A stretch of DNA of 64,000 nucleotides from NCBI RefSeq assembly GCF_006476605.1, contig NZ_ML636812.1, forward strand, positions 25,045 through 89,044, given 5' to 3'. The stretch's first letter is position 1. Every line of letters begins with the position of its first letter. Origin of the DNA: Brucella gallinifaecis (GTDB taxonomy: Bacteria; Pseudomonadota; Alphaproteobacteria; Rhizobiales; Rhizobiaceae). A model generated the notes under the pieces. That model worked only from the letters and a program-made list of their open reading frames with translations, was not told where the DNA came from and made no database searches. Positions 28,041 through 36,255 of this stretch are shown here, piece by piece. Position numbers and translations under genes: made by a program.

Positions 28041-29360
28041 ATGACCAGAACACATACCCGCCGCTTGAAAACCCTGTTCGGTGCCAGCAATGTTATTTCC
28101 GCGGACAATGATCAGGACAAAACCTTTGGGTTCAAACGCGCCATAGAGCTGGCAAAGAAGGCTGAAGCCGAGAAAATCACCGGTCTCTTTACTGCCGACC
28201 TTCTGCAACTTGATCCGGCGGGTCTTGCCGGCACCACCGGCACGCAAGACCCGGTAATCGCGCTTGCAGCGCTGGCACATGCCACATCGCATATCGGACT
28301 TATTGCAACAGTCTCAACGACATTTTTGCATCCTTACAATCTTGCACGCCAGATCGGAACACTGGATCATTTGAGCGGTGGCAGAACGGGCTGGAATGCC
28401 GTGACTTCTTCGGTCGGCGAAGAGAATTTCGGTGGCGATCTGCCAAGTCCGGAAGAGCGCTATGAACGGGCCGCAGAATTTATTGAAATCGTCAACGCGC
28501 TCTATGATGCGAATGAACGTGATGCGATTACCCGCAAGGCATCGGGTAATATCTCTGTCCATCCGGAAAAATTTCACTCTATCAATTACAAGGGCAAGCA
28601 TTTCAGCGTAGAAGGGCCATTGAATGTGCCACCTCTTCCGCAGGGTCGTCCGGTCCAGTTTCAGGCGGGTCAATCCGACGCCGGTATCACGGTTGGCGCC
28701 CGCTATGCTGAAGTCGTTTATACGTCACAGCCAAAGCTCGAAGATGCTGTGGCCTTTGCCACCGAGCTGCGCCGTCGCGCAGCACAGTTTGGGCGTGGCA
28801 ATAATCTGCCATTCATTATGAACTCGCTTCATTCGCTGATTGGCTCATCGGAAGCCGATGTTGCCCGACGGCTGAAAGATAAGCATGAAGCAATCGATTA
28901 TGATCAGGGGCGTATCAAGCTTGCTGATATGCTCGGCGGGCATATTGATCTGAGCGATTTGCCACTCGACAAGCCATTGCCGGAAAACCTGTTGCCGGAA
29001 ATCACCAGCATTAACCGTCGTCGGGGCCGTGTCGAAGTGTTCCGTCGCTATGCGCGTGAAGGCCTGACCTTGCGTCAGTTGATTATTGAAGCGCAGGAAA
29101 CAGGCCACTGGTCTATTGCAGGCACGCCGGAGCAACTGGTTGACGCCATCGAAGAACGCTTTAATACAGGTGCTGTCGATGTTCTCACGCTGCACGGCAT
29201 TGGTAATCCCGATCAGGAAGATTTGCTTCTAAATGGTTTGATCCCGGAGCTTCGGCGACGGTCGTTGATTGATACGGATTATATCGGTTCTGACTTCCGC
29301 GCCAATCTGGAACTGCCACCCTTATCTGTTATCGCACCATCCCAGGCCCGGAGCGCCTAA
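28041..29360 (+). CDS. NtaA/SnaA/DszA-family FMN-dependent monooxygenase (second copy in regulon)
   Basis: A 439-residue monooxygenase of the same class as the protein at 15950-17218. It has LDHLSGGRTGWNAVTSSVGE (the GRxGWNxVTS block), NLARQIGTLDHLS and RPVQFQAGQSDAGI. It closes the plus-strand arm 17 bp after the ATPase gene, so import and oxidative cleavage of the substrate are probably co-expressed. No flavin reductase gene was seen in the cluster; one encoded elsewhere would have to supply reduced FMN. Confidence 0.86.
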   Translation: MTRTHTRRLKTLFGASNVISADNDQDKTFGFKRAIELAKKAEAEKITGLFTADLLQLDPAGLAGTTGTQDPVIALAALAHATSHIGLIATVSTTFLHPYNLARQIGTLDHLSGGRTGWNAVTSSVGEENFGGDLPSPEERYERAAEFIEIVNALYDANERDAITRKASGNISVHPEKFHSINYKGKHFSVEGPLNVPPLPQGRPVQFQAGQSDAGITVGARYAEVVYTSQPKLEDAVAFATELRRRAAQFGRGNNLPFIMNSLHSLIGSSEADVARRLKDKHEAIDYDQGRIKLADMLGGHIDLSDLPLDKPLPENLLPEITSINRRRGRVEVFRRYAREGLTLRQLIIEAQETGHWSIAGTPEQLVDAIEERFNTGAVDVLTLHGIGNPDQEDLLLNGLIPELRRRSLIDTDYIGSDFRANLELPPLSVIAPSQARSA

Positions 29361-29405
29361 AATGGCAAAGCGTGAGGGTTTTCTGCGGTTTGGCTTGTTC
29401 GTCTA

Positions 29406-29603
29406 GGTTCTGTTGCAAACTTTTCATGTCTGCTACGTAGTGTGATGACTTGTGTCGATTGCAGACGAAAATGACACATACGATCCTCTAAAACCAATTT
29501 GCACATGACAACCGCTCACCATTCAGAATCTTTGCAGAGCTCGCGGCGTAAATGCCTCCAGAATAAGGCTGCTTTTAAACGGCTAAAAAATGTGCACCAG
29601 AAC
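29406..29603. mobile_element. Short element bounded by IS6-like terminal inverted repeats (remnant or MITE-like)
   Basis: The left boundary is GGTTCTGTTGCAAACTTTTC, closely resembling the terminal repeat of several IS6-family elements as I remember it (GGTTCTGTTGCAAAGTTT). At 29590-29603 the opposite orientation TGTGCACCAGAACC matches the expected TTTGCAACAGAACC at 12 of 14 positions. The 198 bp between them encodes no transposase. Flanking 8-mers differ, so no target duplication remains. The rest of the 561-bp gap before serA (29604-29921) holds only the serA upstream region. Confidence 0.4.
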
Positions 29604-29921
29604 CCTATTGATCATAATTAGATTAGAATAATAAGAAGTTATCTTTTCAGAAAATTTGAAAAGCAATTTTAATTCTCCAGCCTCTTGATTTCGATACCCA
29701 CCGGAAAAACGATAATAATTATCCAAATACGACAGCTAATAGCCATTCTCCGTCGAATTTGGTTTTTTTCTCTTGCGTTGAGTGCTAAGCCGCATTCGCG
29801 ATAGATGCTGATAAATTTCTAGAGTTGAAATCCGCCGCATGCCCCAAAATATCGCGACGACATTTGTGGATATATTTATGTCGCTGAGCGAACACCGAGC
29901 CAGAGCCTGAAAGCCCCTAAC

Positions 29922-31160
29922 ATGACCGTACGTCTTTCATTTGCGCGTGAGCGTATCAATGTTCTTCTTCTCGAAGGTATTAACCAATCTGCTGTCGATT
30001 ATTTCAAGTCGTCTGGTTATACCAATGTCGTTCATCTTCCCAAAGCACTGGACAAGGCTGAGCTAATAGAGGCGATTGCTTCAGCGCATATTGTGGGTAT
30101 TCGTTCGCGCACTCAGCTTACTGATGAAGTGTTTGAAGCCGCGCAGCGCCTTGTCGCGGTCGGCTGCTTCTCGGTTGGCACCAATCAAGTTGATCTGAAG
30201 GCTGCCAGAAAGCGTGGTATTCCGGTCTTTAATGCCCCCTTCTCCAACACACGTTCAGTTGCCGAACTGGTAATTGGCGAAATCATCATGCTGATGCGTC
30301 GTATTTTTCCGCGTTCCAATTCAGCGCATACAGGTGGTTGGGACAAGAGTGCGACCGGTAGCCGTGAAGTGCGCGGCAAGACGCTTGGAATTGTTGGCTA
30401 TGGTAATATTGGTTCGCAGGTTGGTAATCTTGCGGAAAGCCTTGGCATGACCGTTCGCTATTTCGACATGACCGACAAATTGCAATATGGCAATGTTATC
30501 CCGACAGATACGCTCGACGAACTGCTTGAAATTTCAGACGTGATCAGCCTGCATGTGCCCTCGAACAAGTCGACGGCCAAGATGATCACTGAAGCCAAAT
30601 TGCGCAAGATGAAGAAAGGCGCCTTCCTCATCAACAATGCGCGCGGTTCTGTGGTTGATCTGGAAGCACTGGCCAAGGTTCTTAAAGAAGGCCATCTTGG
30701 CGGTGCAGCGATTGACGTGTTCCCGGTTGAACCGGCATCCAACAAAGACCCGTTTGTTTCTCCATTGCAAGGGTTGGAGAATGTTATTCTTACTCCGCAT
30801 ATTGGTGGCTCAACCGAAGAAGCGCAGGAGCGTATCGGTATGGAAGTCAGCCGTAAGCTGGTTGAATATTCAGACGTCGGCTCGACACTGGGAGCGGTCA
30901 ATTTCCCACAGGTACAATTACCAGCGCGTCCAAGCGGTACACGTTTCATGCATGTGCATGAAAACCGCCCGGGCATTCTCAACAGCCTTGTTAATATTTT
31001 CTCGTCGCATAACATCAACATCGTCAGCCAGTTTCTGCAAACCGATGGCGAAGTCGGCTATGTGGTGATCGAAGGCGATGCAATGGAAGACCATGCTGAT
31101 GATGTATTGCAGGCAATGCGCGAAATTCCAGGAACAATTCGTACGCGCCTGCTTTATTAA
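29922..31160 (+). CDS. serA: D-3-phosphoglycerate dehydrogenase
   Basis: A 412-residue enzyme, the length of E. coli SerA (410). It oxidises 3-phosphoglycerate to 3-phosphohydroxypyruvate, the first step of serine synthesis. VGCFSVGTNQVDLKAA, the Rossmann GIVGYGNIGSQVG near residue 150, NNARGSVVDLEAL and LTPHIGGSTEEAQE (catalytic His) are all conserved. The C-terminal ACT domain (about residues 340-412, HENRPGILNSLVNIFSSHNI) binds serine for feedback inhibition in this type. It is monocistronic, with a hairpin just after the stop. Confidence 0.95.
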   Translation: MTVRLSFARERINVLLLEGINQSAVDYFKSSGYTNVVHLPKALDKAELIEAIASAHIVGIRSRTQLTDEVFEAAQRLVAVGCFSVGTNQVDLKAARKRGIPVFNAPFSNTRSVAELVIGEIIMLMRRIFPRSNSAHTGGWDKSATGSREVRGKTLGIVGYGNIGSQVGNLAESLGMTVRYFDMTDKLQYGNVIPTDTLDELLEISDVISLHVPSNKSTAKMITEAKLRKMKKGAFLINNARGSVVDLEALAKVLKEGHLGGAAIDVFPVEPASNKDPFVSPLQGLENVILTPHIGGSTEEAQERIGMEVSRKLVEYSDVGSTLGAVNFPQVQLPARPSGTRFMHVHENRPGILNSLVNIFSSHNINIVSQFLQTDGEVGYVVIEGDAMEDHADDVLQAMREIPGTIRTRLLY

Positions 31161-31179
31161 ATAGTTGGTATTTTTATTT

Positions 31180-31211
31180 AAGGCCCACAATATATAGGCT
31201 AGGTGGGCCTT
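31180..31211 (+). terminator. Hairpin after serA
   Basis: AAGGCCCAC (31180-31188) pairs with GTGGGCCTT (31203-31211), a 9-bp stem 20 bp after the serA stop. The following bases are CCTGTT rather than a clean T run, so termination may be weak. Confidence 0.55.
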
Positions 31212-31346
31212 CCTGTTCGAATATGCGCACGTAATAAGCGATATTGTTTCTGCATATTTGAGCAGTTTTGTTGCGCATATCACTGCAAACACATTGACTC
31301 TTTCTTCAAAGGGCTTAAAAGCGCATTCGGAAAAGGAGACAATCCC

Positions 31347-31475
31347 GTGAACGCTTGCTGCGCATCACATTGCCTGTATGAACTCAACGGCCTTAACGCC
31401 ATTGATGTCCTTATGGCATCTGTTTCCAAAACTATCACGGCCACTTGCATTAAAACGACCATCAAAACGGTCTGA
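31347..31475 (+). CDS. Candidate asd leader peptide (Thr/Ile/Lys-rich attenuator peptide)
   Basis: A 42-codon frame starts with GTG and is preceded by AAAAGGAGA, eight bases from GGAG to the start, a very good ribosome site for a peptide with no other apparent function. Its last 15 residues, KTITATCIKTTIKTV, hold six threonines, three isoleucines and three lysines directly before the stop. Lys, Thr and Ile are end products of the aspartate pathway served by the next gene, asd. A terminator-like hairpin follows about 50 bp after the stop. This is the layout of an amino-acid attenuator such as thrL. The reading as regulatory is inference from sequence only. Confidence 0.5.
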   Translation: MNACCASHCLYELNGLNAIDVLMASVSKTITATCIKTTIKTV

Positions 31476-31523
31476 CCCCTTGGCCTGCTCGCCCTCTCTC
31501 CCCGGGTCCGGCCCAGGGAAAGG

Positions 31524-31542
31524 CCCGCTGGTCGCGGGTTTT
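31524..31542 (+). terminator. Terminator-like hairpin in the asd leader (candidate attenuator)
   Basis: CCCGC (31524-31528), a five-base loop and GCGGG (31534-31538) are followed by TTTT. The hairpin ends 30 bp before the asd start and after the Thr-rich leader peptide. Upstream GC-rich runs at 31500-31523 could compete for pairing. The T run is short, so it may act as a pause or weak terminator. Confidence 0.45.
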
Positions 31543-31572
31543 ATGGAAGCGGAGAGGACAGGAGACAAATAA

Positions 31573-32607
31573 ATGGGCTTTAAAGTTGCAGTCGTCGGCG
31601 CTACCGGAAATGTCGGTCGCGAAATGCTTAATATTCTTGAAGAACGTGGCTTTCCAGCTGATGAAGTCGTAGCACTCGCTTCACGTCGCAGTCAGGGAAC
31701 GGAAGTGTCCTATGGCGATAAAACGCTGAAGGTTAAAGCGCTGGACCAGTACGATTTTTCCGACACTGATATTTGTCTGATGTCCGCTGGTGGCAATATT
31801 TCCAAGGAATGGTCTCCAAAAATTGGAGCACAGGGTTGTGTTGTTATCGATAATTCGTCTGCATGGCGTTATGATGCCAATGTGCCACTGATCGTTCCTG
31901 AAGTGAACCCGGATGCGATTGAAGGTTTTCGCAAGAAAAACATCATTGCCAACCCGAATTGCTCAACTGCACAGCTTGTTGTCGCATTGAAGCCTTTGCA
32001 TGATGCGGCCAAGATCAAGCGCGTTGTCGTCTCAACCTACCAGTCCGTATCAGGGGCCGGCAAAGAGGGTATGGACGAGCTTTTCCAGCAGTCGCGTGCA
32101 GTTTTCGTGGCCGATCCTGTTACAGCTCAGAAGTTTACCAAGCGCATTGCATTCAATGTGATCCCGCATATCGATGACTTCATGGAAGACGGCTATACCA
32201 AGGAAGAATGGAAGGTGATGGCCGAAACCAAGAAAATGCTTGATCCAAAAATCAAGCTCACGGCAACAGCTGTGCGTGTTCCGGTGTTCATTGGCCATTC
32301 TGAAGCAGTCAATATCGAGTTTGAAAACCCGATTTCGGCTGACGAAGCCCGTGAAATTCTGCGTGAAGCGCCAGGTTGTCAGGTGGTCGATAAGCACGAA
32401 AATGGTGGTTACATTACACCTTATGAATCGGCAGGCGAAGACGCAACTTACATCAGCCGCATCCGTGAAGACATAACGGTTGAAAACGGTCTTTCATTGT
32501 GGGTTGTTTCGGACAATCTGCGCAAGGGTGCAGCTCTTAATACGATCCAGATTGCCGAGCTTCTTATCGCTCGTGGCCTGATTACACCTAAGGCCGTTGC
32601 TGCCTGA
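31573..32607 (+). CDS. asd: Aspartate-semialdehyde dehydrogenase
   Basis: A 344-residue NADPH-dependent enzyme converting aspartyl phosphate to aspartate semialdehyde, the branch-point for lysine/diaminopimelate, threonine, methionine and isoleucine. The N-terminal nucleotide-binding VVGATGNVG is at about residues 7-15 and the catalytic cysteine is C130 in IANPNCSTAQ. STYQSVSGAGKEGMDEL is also conserved. A GGAGA ribosome site lies about 8 bases upstream. The long leader with a Thr/Ile/Lys-rich peptide suggests control by aspartate-family amino acids. Confidence 0.95.
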   Translation: MGFKVAVVGATGNVGREMLNILEERGFPADEVVALASRRSQGTEVSYGDKTLKVKALDQYDFSDTDICLMSAGGNISKEWSPKIGAQGCVVIDNSSAWRYDANVPLIVPEVNPDAIEGFRKKNIIANPNCSTAQLVVALKPLHDAAKIKRVVVSTYQSVSGAGKEGMDELFQQSRAVFVADPVTAQKFTKRIAFNVIPHIDDFMEDGYTKEEWKVMAETKKMLDPKIKLTATAVRVPVFIGHSEAVNIEFENPISADEAREILREAPGCQVVDKHENGGYITPYESAGEDATYISRIREDITVENGLSLWVVSDNLRKGAALNTIQIAELLIARGLITPKAVAA

Positions 32608-32627
32608 TTGATTTTAAAGCCTGAAAG

Positions 32628-32655
32628 AAAAAGCGCCGGTTTTCCGGCGCTTTTT
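32628..32655 (+). terminator. Rho-independent terminator of asd
   Basis: AAAAAGCGCCGG, loop TTTT, CCGGCGCTTTTT: a perfect stem with a T run starting about 20 bp after the asd stop. The A-rich left side lets it also act in the minus direction for the convergent gene. Confidence 0.92.
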
Positions 32656-32730
32656 GCATTAATAATAATAGAACCGCTCTATCTGTTTGTGAGCAATTAC
32701 ATCTTACTGCGAACAGACCTTGCCCACTTA

Positions 32731-33711
32731 TCAAGATTGGTTCTGGGCAATTCGACCAATGCGACTATAGGCTTCACTATATTCTTGTTCGAGCCGGTTT
32801 ATGAGTTTGGCCACAGGAACGATATTTTTAATTGCACCTATTCCCTGCCCACAACCCCAAATATCTTTCCAGGCTTTAGAACCTTCCTGCTGTGCTTTGC
32901 CGAAATCCATTTTTGATGGATCAGCAATGGGTAAATTATCAGGATCAAGGCCAGATTTGGCGATAGATGATTTTAGATAATTGCCAGAAATTCCGGTGAA
33001 ATAGTTAGAATAGACAATATCCGATGCGTTTGAGTCGACAATTGCCTGTTTGTAGTCCTCTGAAGCACGAGCTTCTGTAGTCGCGATAAATGGCGATCCA
33101 ATATAGGCAAGATCGGCGCCCATAGCCTGAGCAGCAAGAATCGAACCCCCATTGGCAATGGCGCCCGAGAGCAGCAATGGCCCGTCGAACCATTCGCGAA
33201 TTTCCTGAATAAGAGCGAAAGGAGAAAGTGCTCCTGCGTGCCCGCCAGCACCTGCTGCGACCGCAATAAGCCCGTCAGCGCCTTTGCGAATTGCTGATTT
33301 TGCATGGCGATTATTGATGACATCATGCAGAACAATGCCACCATAAGAATGGATTGCTGCGTTGACTTCAGGCACAGCGCCTAGCGAGGAAATGACAATC
33401 GGTACCTTATATTTCACGCAAAGACCAAGGTCATGTTCAAGTCGCTTATTGGAGTGATGGACGATCTGATTAACCGCGAAAGGCGCAGCCGGATGCTCCT
33501 GATTTGCAGCATTGTATTTATCAAGATCTTCAGTGATTTCTGCCAGCCATTCGTCAAGTTGCGCCTCGGGACGCGCATTTAGTGCAGGAAATGACCCGAC
33601 CACACCTGCCTTGCATTGCGCCAACACCAATGCCGGATTGGAAATGATAAACAGTGGCGCCGCAACTACAGGAATGCGAAGTCTGTTTTTCAAGATATCC
33701 GGCAATGACAT
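32731..33711 (-). CDS. Nitronate monooxygenase family protein (2-nitropropane dioxygenase-like)
   Basis: A 326-residue FMN TIM-barrel protein. IPVVAAPLFIISNPALVLA at the N-terminus, the AVAAGAGGHAGALSPFALI block with the catalytic-type histidine, and LLLSGAIANGGSILAAQAMG are family signatures. It oxidises alkyl nitronates such as propionate-3-nitronate to carbonyl compounds plus nitrite. The start at 33711 follows GGAGGA; longer in-frame starts at 33723 and 33792 are less well supported. The substrate is not proven, and some family members are enoyl-ACP reductases (FabK). Confidence 0.85.
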   Translation of the reverse strand: MSLPDILKNRLRIPVVAAPLFIISNPALVLAQCKAGVVGSFPALNARPEAQLDEWLAEITEDLDKYNAANQEHPAAPFAVNQIVHHSNKRLEHDLGLCVKYKVPIVISSLGAVPEVNAAIHSYGGIVLHDVINNRHAKSAIRKGADGLIAVAAGAGGHAGALSPFALIQEIREWFDGPLLLSGAIANGGSILAAQAMGADLAYIGSPFIATTEARASEDYKQAIVDSNASDIVYSNYFTGISGNYLKSSIAKSGLDPDNLPIADPSKMDFGKAQQEGSKAWKDIWGCGQGIGAIKNIVPVAKLINRLEQEYSEAYSRIGRIAQNQS

Positions 33712-33963
33712 TTCATCCTCCATTAATTGACGTTTTCGTAAACGTAATATACTTAGCACGGCTTTTAATGACGGCAACATCAAATTTGGCAAAGAAAATG
33801 TACATTAGAGCTAATAATAAGTGCTTTTGACAGGTCAATAGGCTAGCCAACACGGTTAATGAACAGATAATGCCTTGATTCAGACTTTAATTTCGCTGAG
33901 GCTTATTTAATTAGCATATTGGCAAGCCCAAAAAACAATACATAACCAAGGAAGAACGTCCCT

Positions 33964-34974
33964 TTGGAAAGCTTCGAACGCGCAATCAGAAATGCACTCG
34001 CAAAATCGGATGCTCATAATCCGGCTACTCGACAGCGCATATATGAAGCGGCGTGGAGCGCACATGAACGCGCGTTTGCCAGCAATACGACACTTAGCGA
34101 AGAACAGAAAAATCAGCGGCGCGAGAAAGTTAAAGAGGCGATCTCAAGAATCGAAGCAGAATTCACCACCGCTCAGGTTGAGGGTTCAAGAATCGATCCA
34201 TCGCTTTCTTCTGACCTTGCACCTGGGGATGACAGTCTTGAGTCTATTCCAGCCCTTGATCCAACGGATATTCGCATTGCTGCAAGCAAGAGACAGGCTT
34301 CGACCAATCATGGTTATGAAACAACAGTCTCTCGAAAGCCGGTTAAAAAGAAACGTCGATCACCTTTATTACGCATCGGGCTTCCAGTGCTCATTATTGC
34401 TATACTCGGGTTGATTGTTTTTTCTCTTTACAACAGCTTTTCAAATTTCACCCGAAGCTCTGGTTCCAGTCCGCTTCTCAGCGAAAACAGCATGGCGCCG
34501 ATTAAAGAAGGCGACGACCCGGAAGGCCGACGCTGGATCAATATTTTTACCCCTGCAAATGCTACACAACTGTCTGTTCAGGGACGAGCGACTGCTGAGA
34601 TCCAACGCGAAGGCTCAAATAGTTTTGTACGTGTTCAAACAGCAGGCGTCGAAGACAGTGTAACCTTTGATGTCGGAGAGGGAGTTCTCAATCAGCTTGC
34701 TGGCAAGAAGGCGACTTTTGATATTGTTGCGCGCAGTGATGATGGCAAAACAACCCAGATGACAGTCATCTGTGATTTCGCAGGTCTTGGGGACTGTGGA
34801 CGCAGGCGCTATGATGTTCGCGACTCTGTGAGTGACTTCCTCTTTGATCAGGAGTTTCCGGCAGGCCAATCTGCCGGTCGTGCAGGCAAGATCATTATTA
34901 ATTCCGATCTTAGTGGTTCCGGCAAACCCGTGGATATTTATGCAATCCGCGTTACAATTGCAGTTGAAAAATAA
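33964..34974 (+). CDS. Conserved single-pass membrane protein of unknown function
   Basis: A 336-residue protein starting at a TTG (33964) with AAGGAAG about eight bases upstream. Residues 1-75 form a charged, helical segment (RQRIYEAAWSAHERAF). A basic stretch KPVKKKRRS precedes one membrane helix at about 137-160 (LLRIGLPVLIIAILGLIVFS), and the C-terminal 175 residues would lie in the periplasm as a beta-rich domain with two cysteines (VICDFAGLGDCGRR). It therefore looks like an envelope protein with a cytoplasmic coiled domain. No function is recognised. Confidence 0.78.
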   Translation: MESFERAIRNALAKSDAHNPATRQRIYEAAWSAHERAFASNTTLSEEQKNQRREKVKEAISRIEAEFTTAQVEGSRIDPSLSSDLAPGDDSLESIPALDPTDIRIAASKRQASTNHGYETTVSRKPVKKKRRSPLLRIGLPVLIIAILGLIVFSLYNSFSNFTRSSGSSPLLSENSMAPIKEGDDPEGRRWINIFTPANATQLSVQGRATAEIQREGSNSFVRVQTAGVEDSVTFDVGEGVLNQLAGKKATFDIVARSDDGKTTQMTVICDFAGLGDCGRRRYDVRDSVSDFLFDQEFPAGQSAGRAGKIIINSDLSGSGKPVDIYAIRVTIAVEK

Positions 34975-34992
34975 TTAAACATATGCGGTCGG

Positions 34993-35030
34993 GTTGAAAC
35001 CAATTTTTAAAATGGACCAATGGTTTCAAC
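34993..35030 (+). terminator. Inverted repeat after the membrane-protein gene
   Basis: GTTGAAACCA (34993-35002) and TGGTTTCAAC (35021-35030) are perfect 10-bp complements around an 18-base loop, followed by TTTACTTTTA. It lies 19 bp after the stop and is probably a terminator. Confidence 0.6.
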
Positions 35031-35163
35031 TTTACTTTTAGAACGCCTCGGAAGAGCGTAATACGGTTTTATAAACAGGATTTACGGCTCAAAACAAAAA
35101 TTTGAGACACGCTGATCTAATCCAATTAGATGCCGAAATATTCTAGCTAAACCGGGTTGAAAT

Positions 35164-35238
35164 TGGCTGGGGCGCCTGGATTCGAACCAGGGAATGCCGG
35201 TACCAAAAACCGGTGCCTTACCGCTTGGCTACGCCCCA
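35164..35238 (-). tRNA. tRNA-Gln (anticodon TTG)
   Basis: On the minus strand a 75-nt cloverleaf can be drawn. The acceptor stem TGGGGCG pairs with CGCCCCA, followed by discriminator G and an encoded CCA. The T arm contains GGTTCGAATCC, and the anticodon stem CCGGT/ACCGG encloses the loop TTTTGGT with anticodon TTG, reading CAA glutamine codons. The sequence just upstream of its 5' end carries a decayed gene. Confidence 0.93.
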
Positions 35239-35373
35239 ACTTATAAAGGTGACTTAGACGCTCTCACCGCAAAACTCAAGCATGGATTTTTGTTTATATT
35301 ACGTTTTTTTGGACACTGTAACTGCATACCCTGCCCGTCGTCATTTAATGCATACATTGTTGATGTATGGTAA

Positions 35374-35775
35374 TGGACGGCCCCGTATACAATTCAGCAT
35401 AACGGCTGGTATATAGAAAACTACACCAGAGCAAACTTTGCTGAAACAGCAATAGCAGTTCTTCTTGACAATGGTCATGATGAAAAAAACTGTGAGCTAG
35501 CGGGCGATGCAGCCTGAACACTATCTGGTCTTGCAGCCTAAATCTCAAAGCAAACAGGCAAACATCTTCCTTGTAAAAAAATCTACCGGAATCTGAGTGC
35601 GCAACTGTTCTCAAAAGTTTCGGCCTGCCAGCAAATACGACAACAGCTATCGCCGAATGGGATTCAGAAGTAGTAAAAGATTGTTCTCTTTAATAATTGT
35701 AAACAGTTTTCCAGATTGTCAGGATATCCAACTACACCGCTTTCACTATCGGTCGCTGAAACTCTCAATTCCTAA
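35374..35775 (+). pseudogene. Decayed NmrA-type NAD(P)H:quinone oxidoreductase gene (YtfG/QorB-like), C-terminal half
   Basis: In one frame from 35374 the DNA encodes APYTIQHNGWYIENYT, then RANFAETAIAVLLDNGHD and CELAGDAA, stop, TLSGLAA, stop, ISKQTGKHLP. These match in order the C-terminal half of YtfG/QorB-like proteins as I know them (PYTILRNGWYTENYT, ADYAEAAA, YELAGDEAYTLADLAAEIS). The match continues in the next frame (LKSFGLPANTTTAIAEWD) and returns to the first (FSRLSGYPTTPLSLSVAETL, stop at 35773-35775). So it has two in-frame stops, two frameshifts, a probable internal deletion of about 25-30 codons after ENYT and no N-terminal half. It lies beside tRNA-Gln. Confidence 0.75.
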
Positions 35776-36255
35776 ACCCAACACTTTGCAGGGAATTGAA
35801 GATTGACTATAAGTCCATGAATCTAATTGTTAAAATCTTAAAACCAACCAAAATTAGTACCGATTTTATATTACGTACCTTTAACGGTTAACTATGAAAG
35901 CATGATATTATAAACGTCGCTTAATCCGCCTGAACTTCACTGAACTATGTCAGCGCATACCGACTTCAAACACTCTGACAGCAGCCTCCTATCAGGTTCG
36001 ATGGCTCACACCAGGAAAATAACTCCACTGTCAATTCTCCTGCGTAAAACTAATCGCTTCATTATAATGCCGAATTATCAAGAATAGAGCCATGGAAAGC
36101 CTCTTCAGACAGCATCTTCAAGGTCTGCAAGCACATACAACATATAGCATGTGCTCAACAGATCTTTGCATTTCAGATGCATTGCCATTCAATATGGCAC
36201 GATCAGAAATTTTTCGAGGCTTTCCTGACTATTGCAAAACTAGAATATGACTACC
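35776..36255. other. Gene-free AT-rich gap downstream of gadC
   Basis: About 480 bp between the decayed oxidoreductase gene and the gadC stop. Short frames exist on both strands but none has a ribosome site or recognisable motif. No terminator was recognised for gadC. Confidence 0.4.

Noticed and set aside
29838..29909. Small frame just before serA (MPQNIATTF...) as a possible serine leader peptide
   Set aside because: It has only two serine codons, no strong ribosome site and no terminator hairpin between it and serA.
35345..35614. Minus-strand 89-codon frame near tRNA-Gln
   Set aside because: The plus strand here carries the decayed YtfG/QorB-like gene; the minus frame is its mirror and has no coding features.
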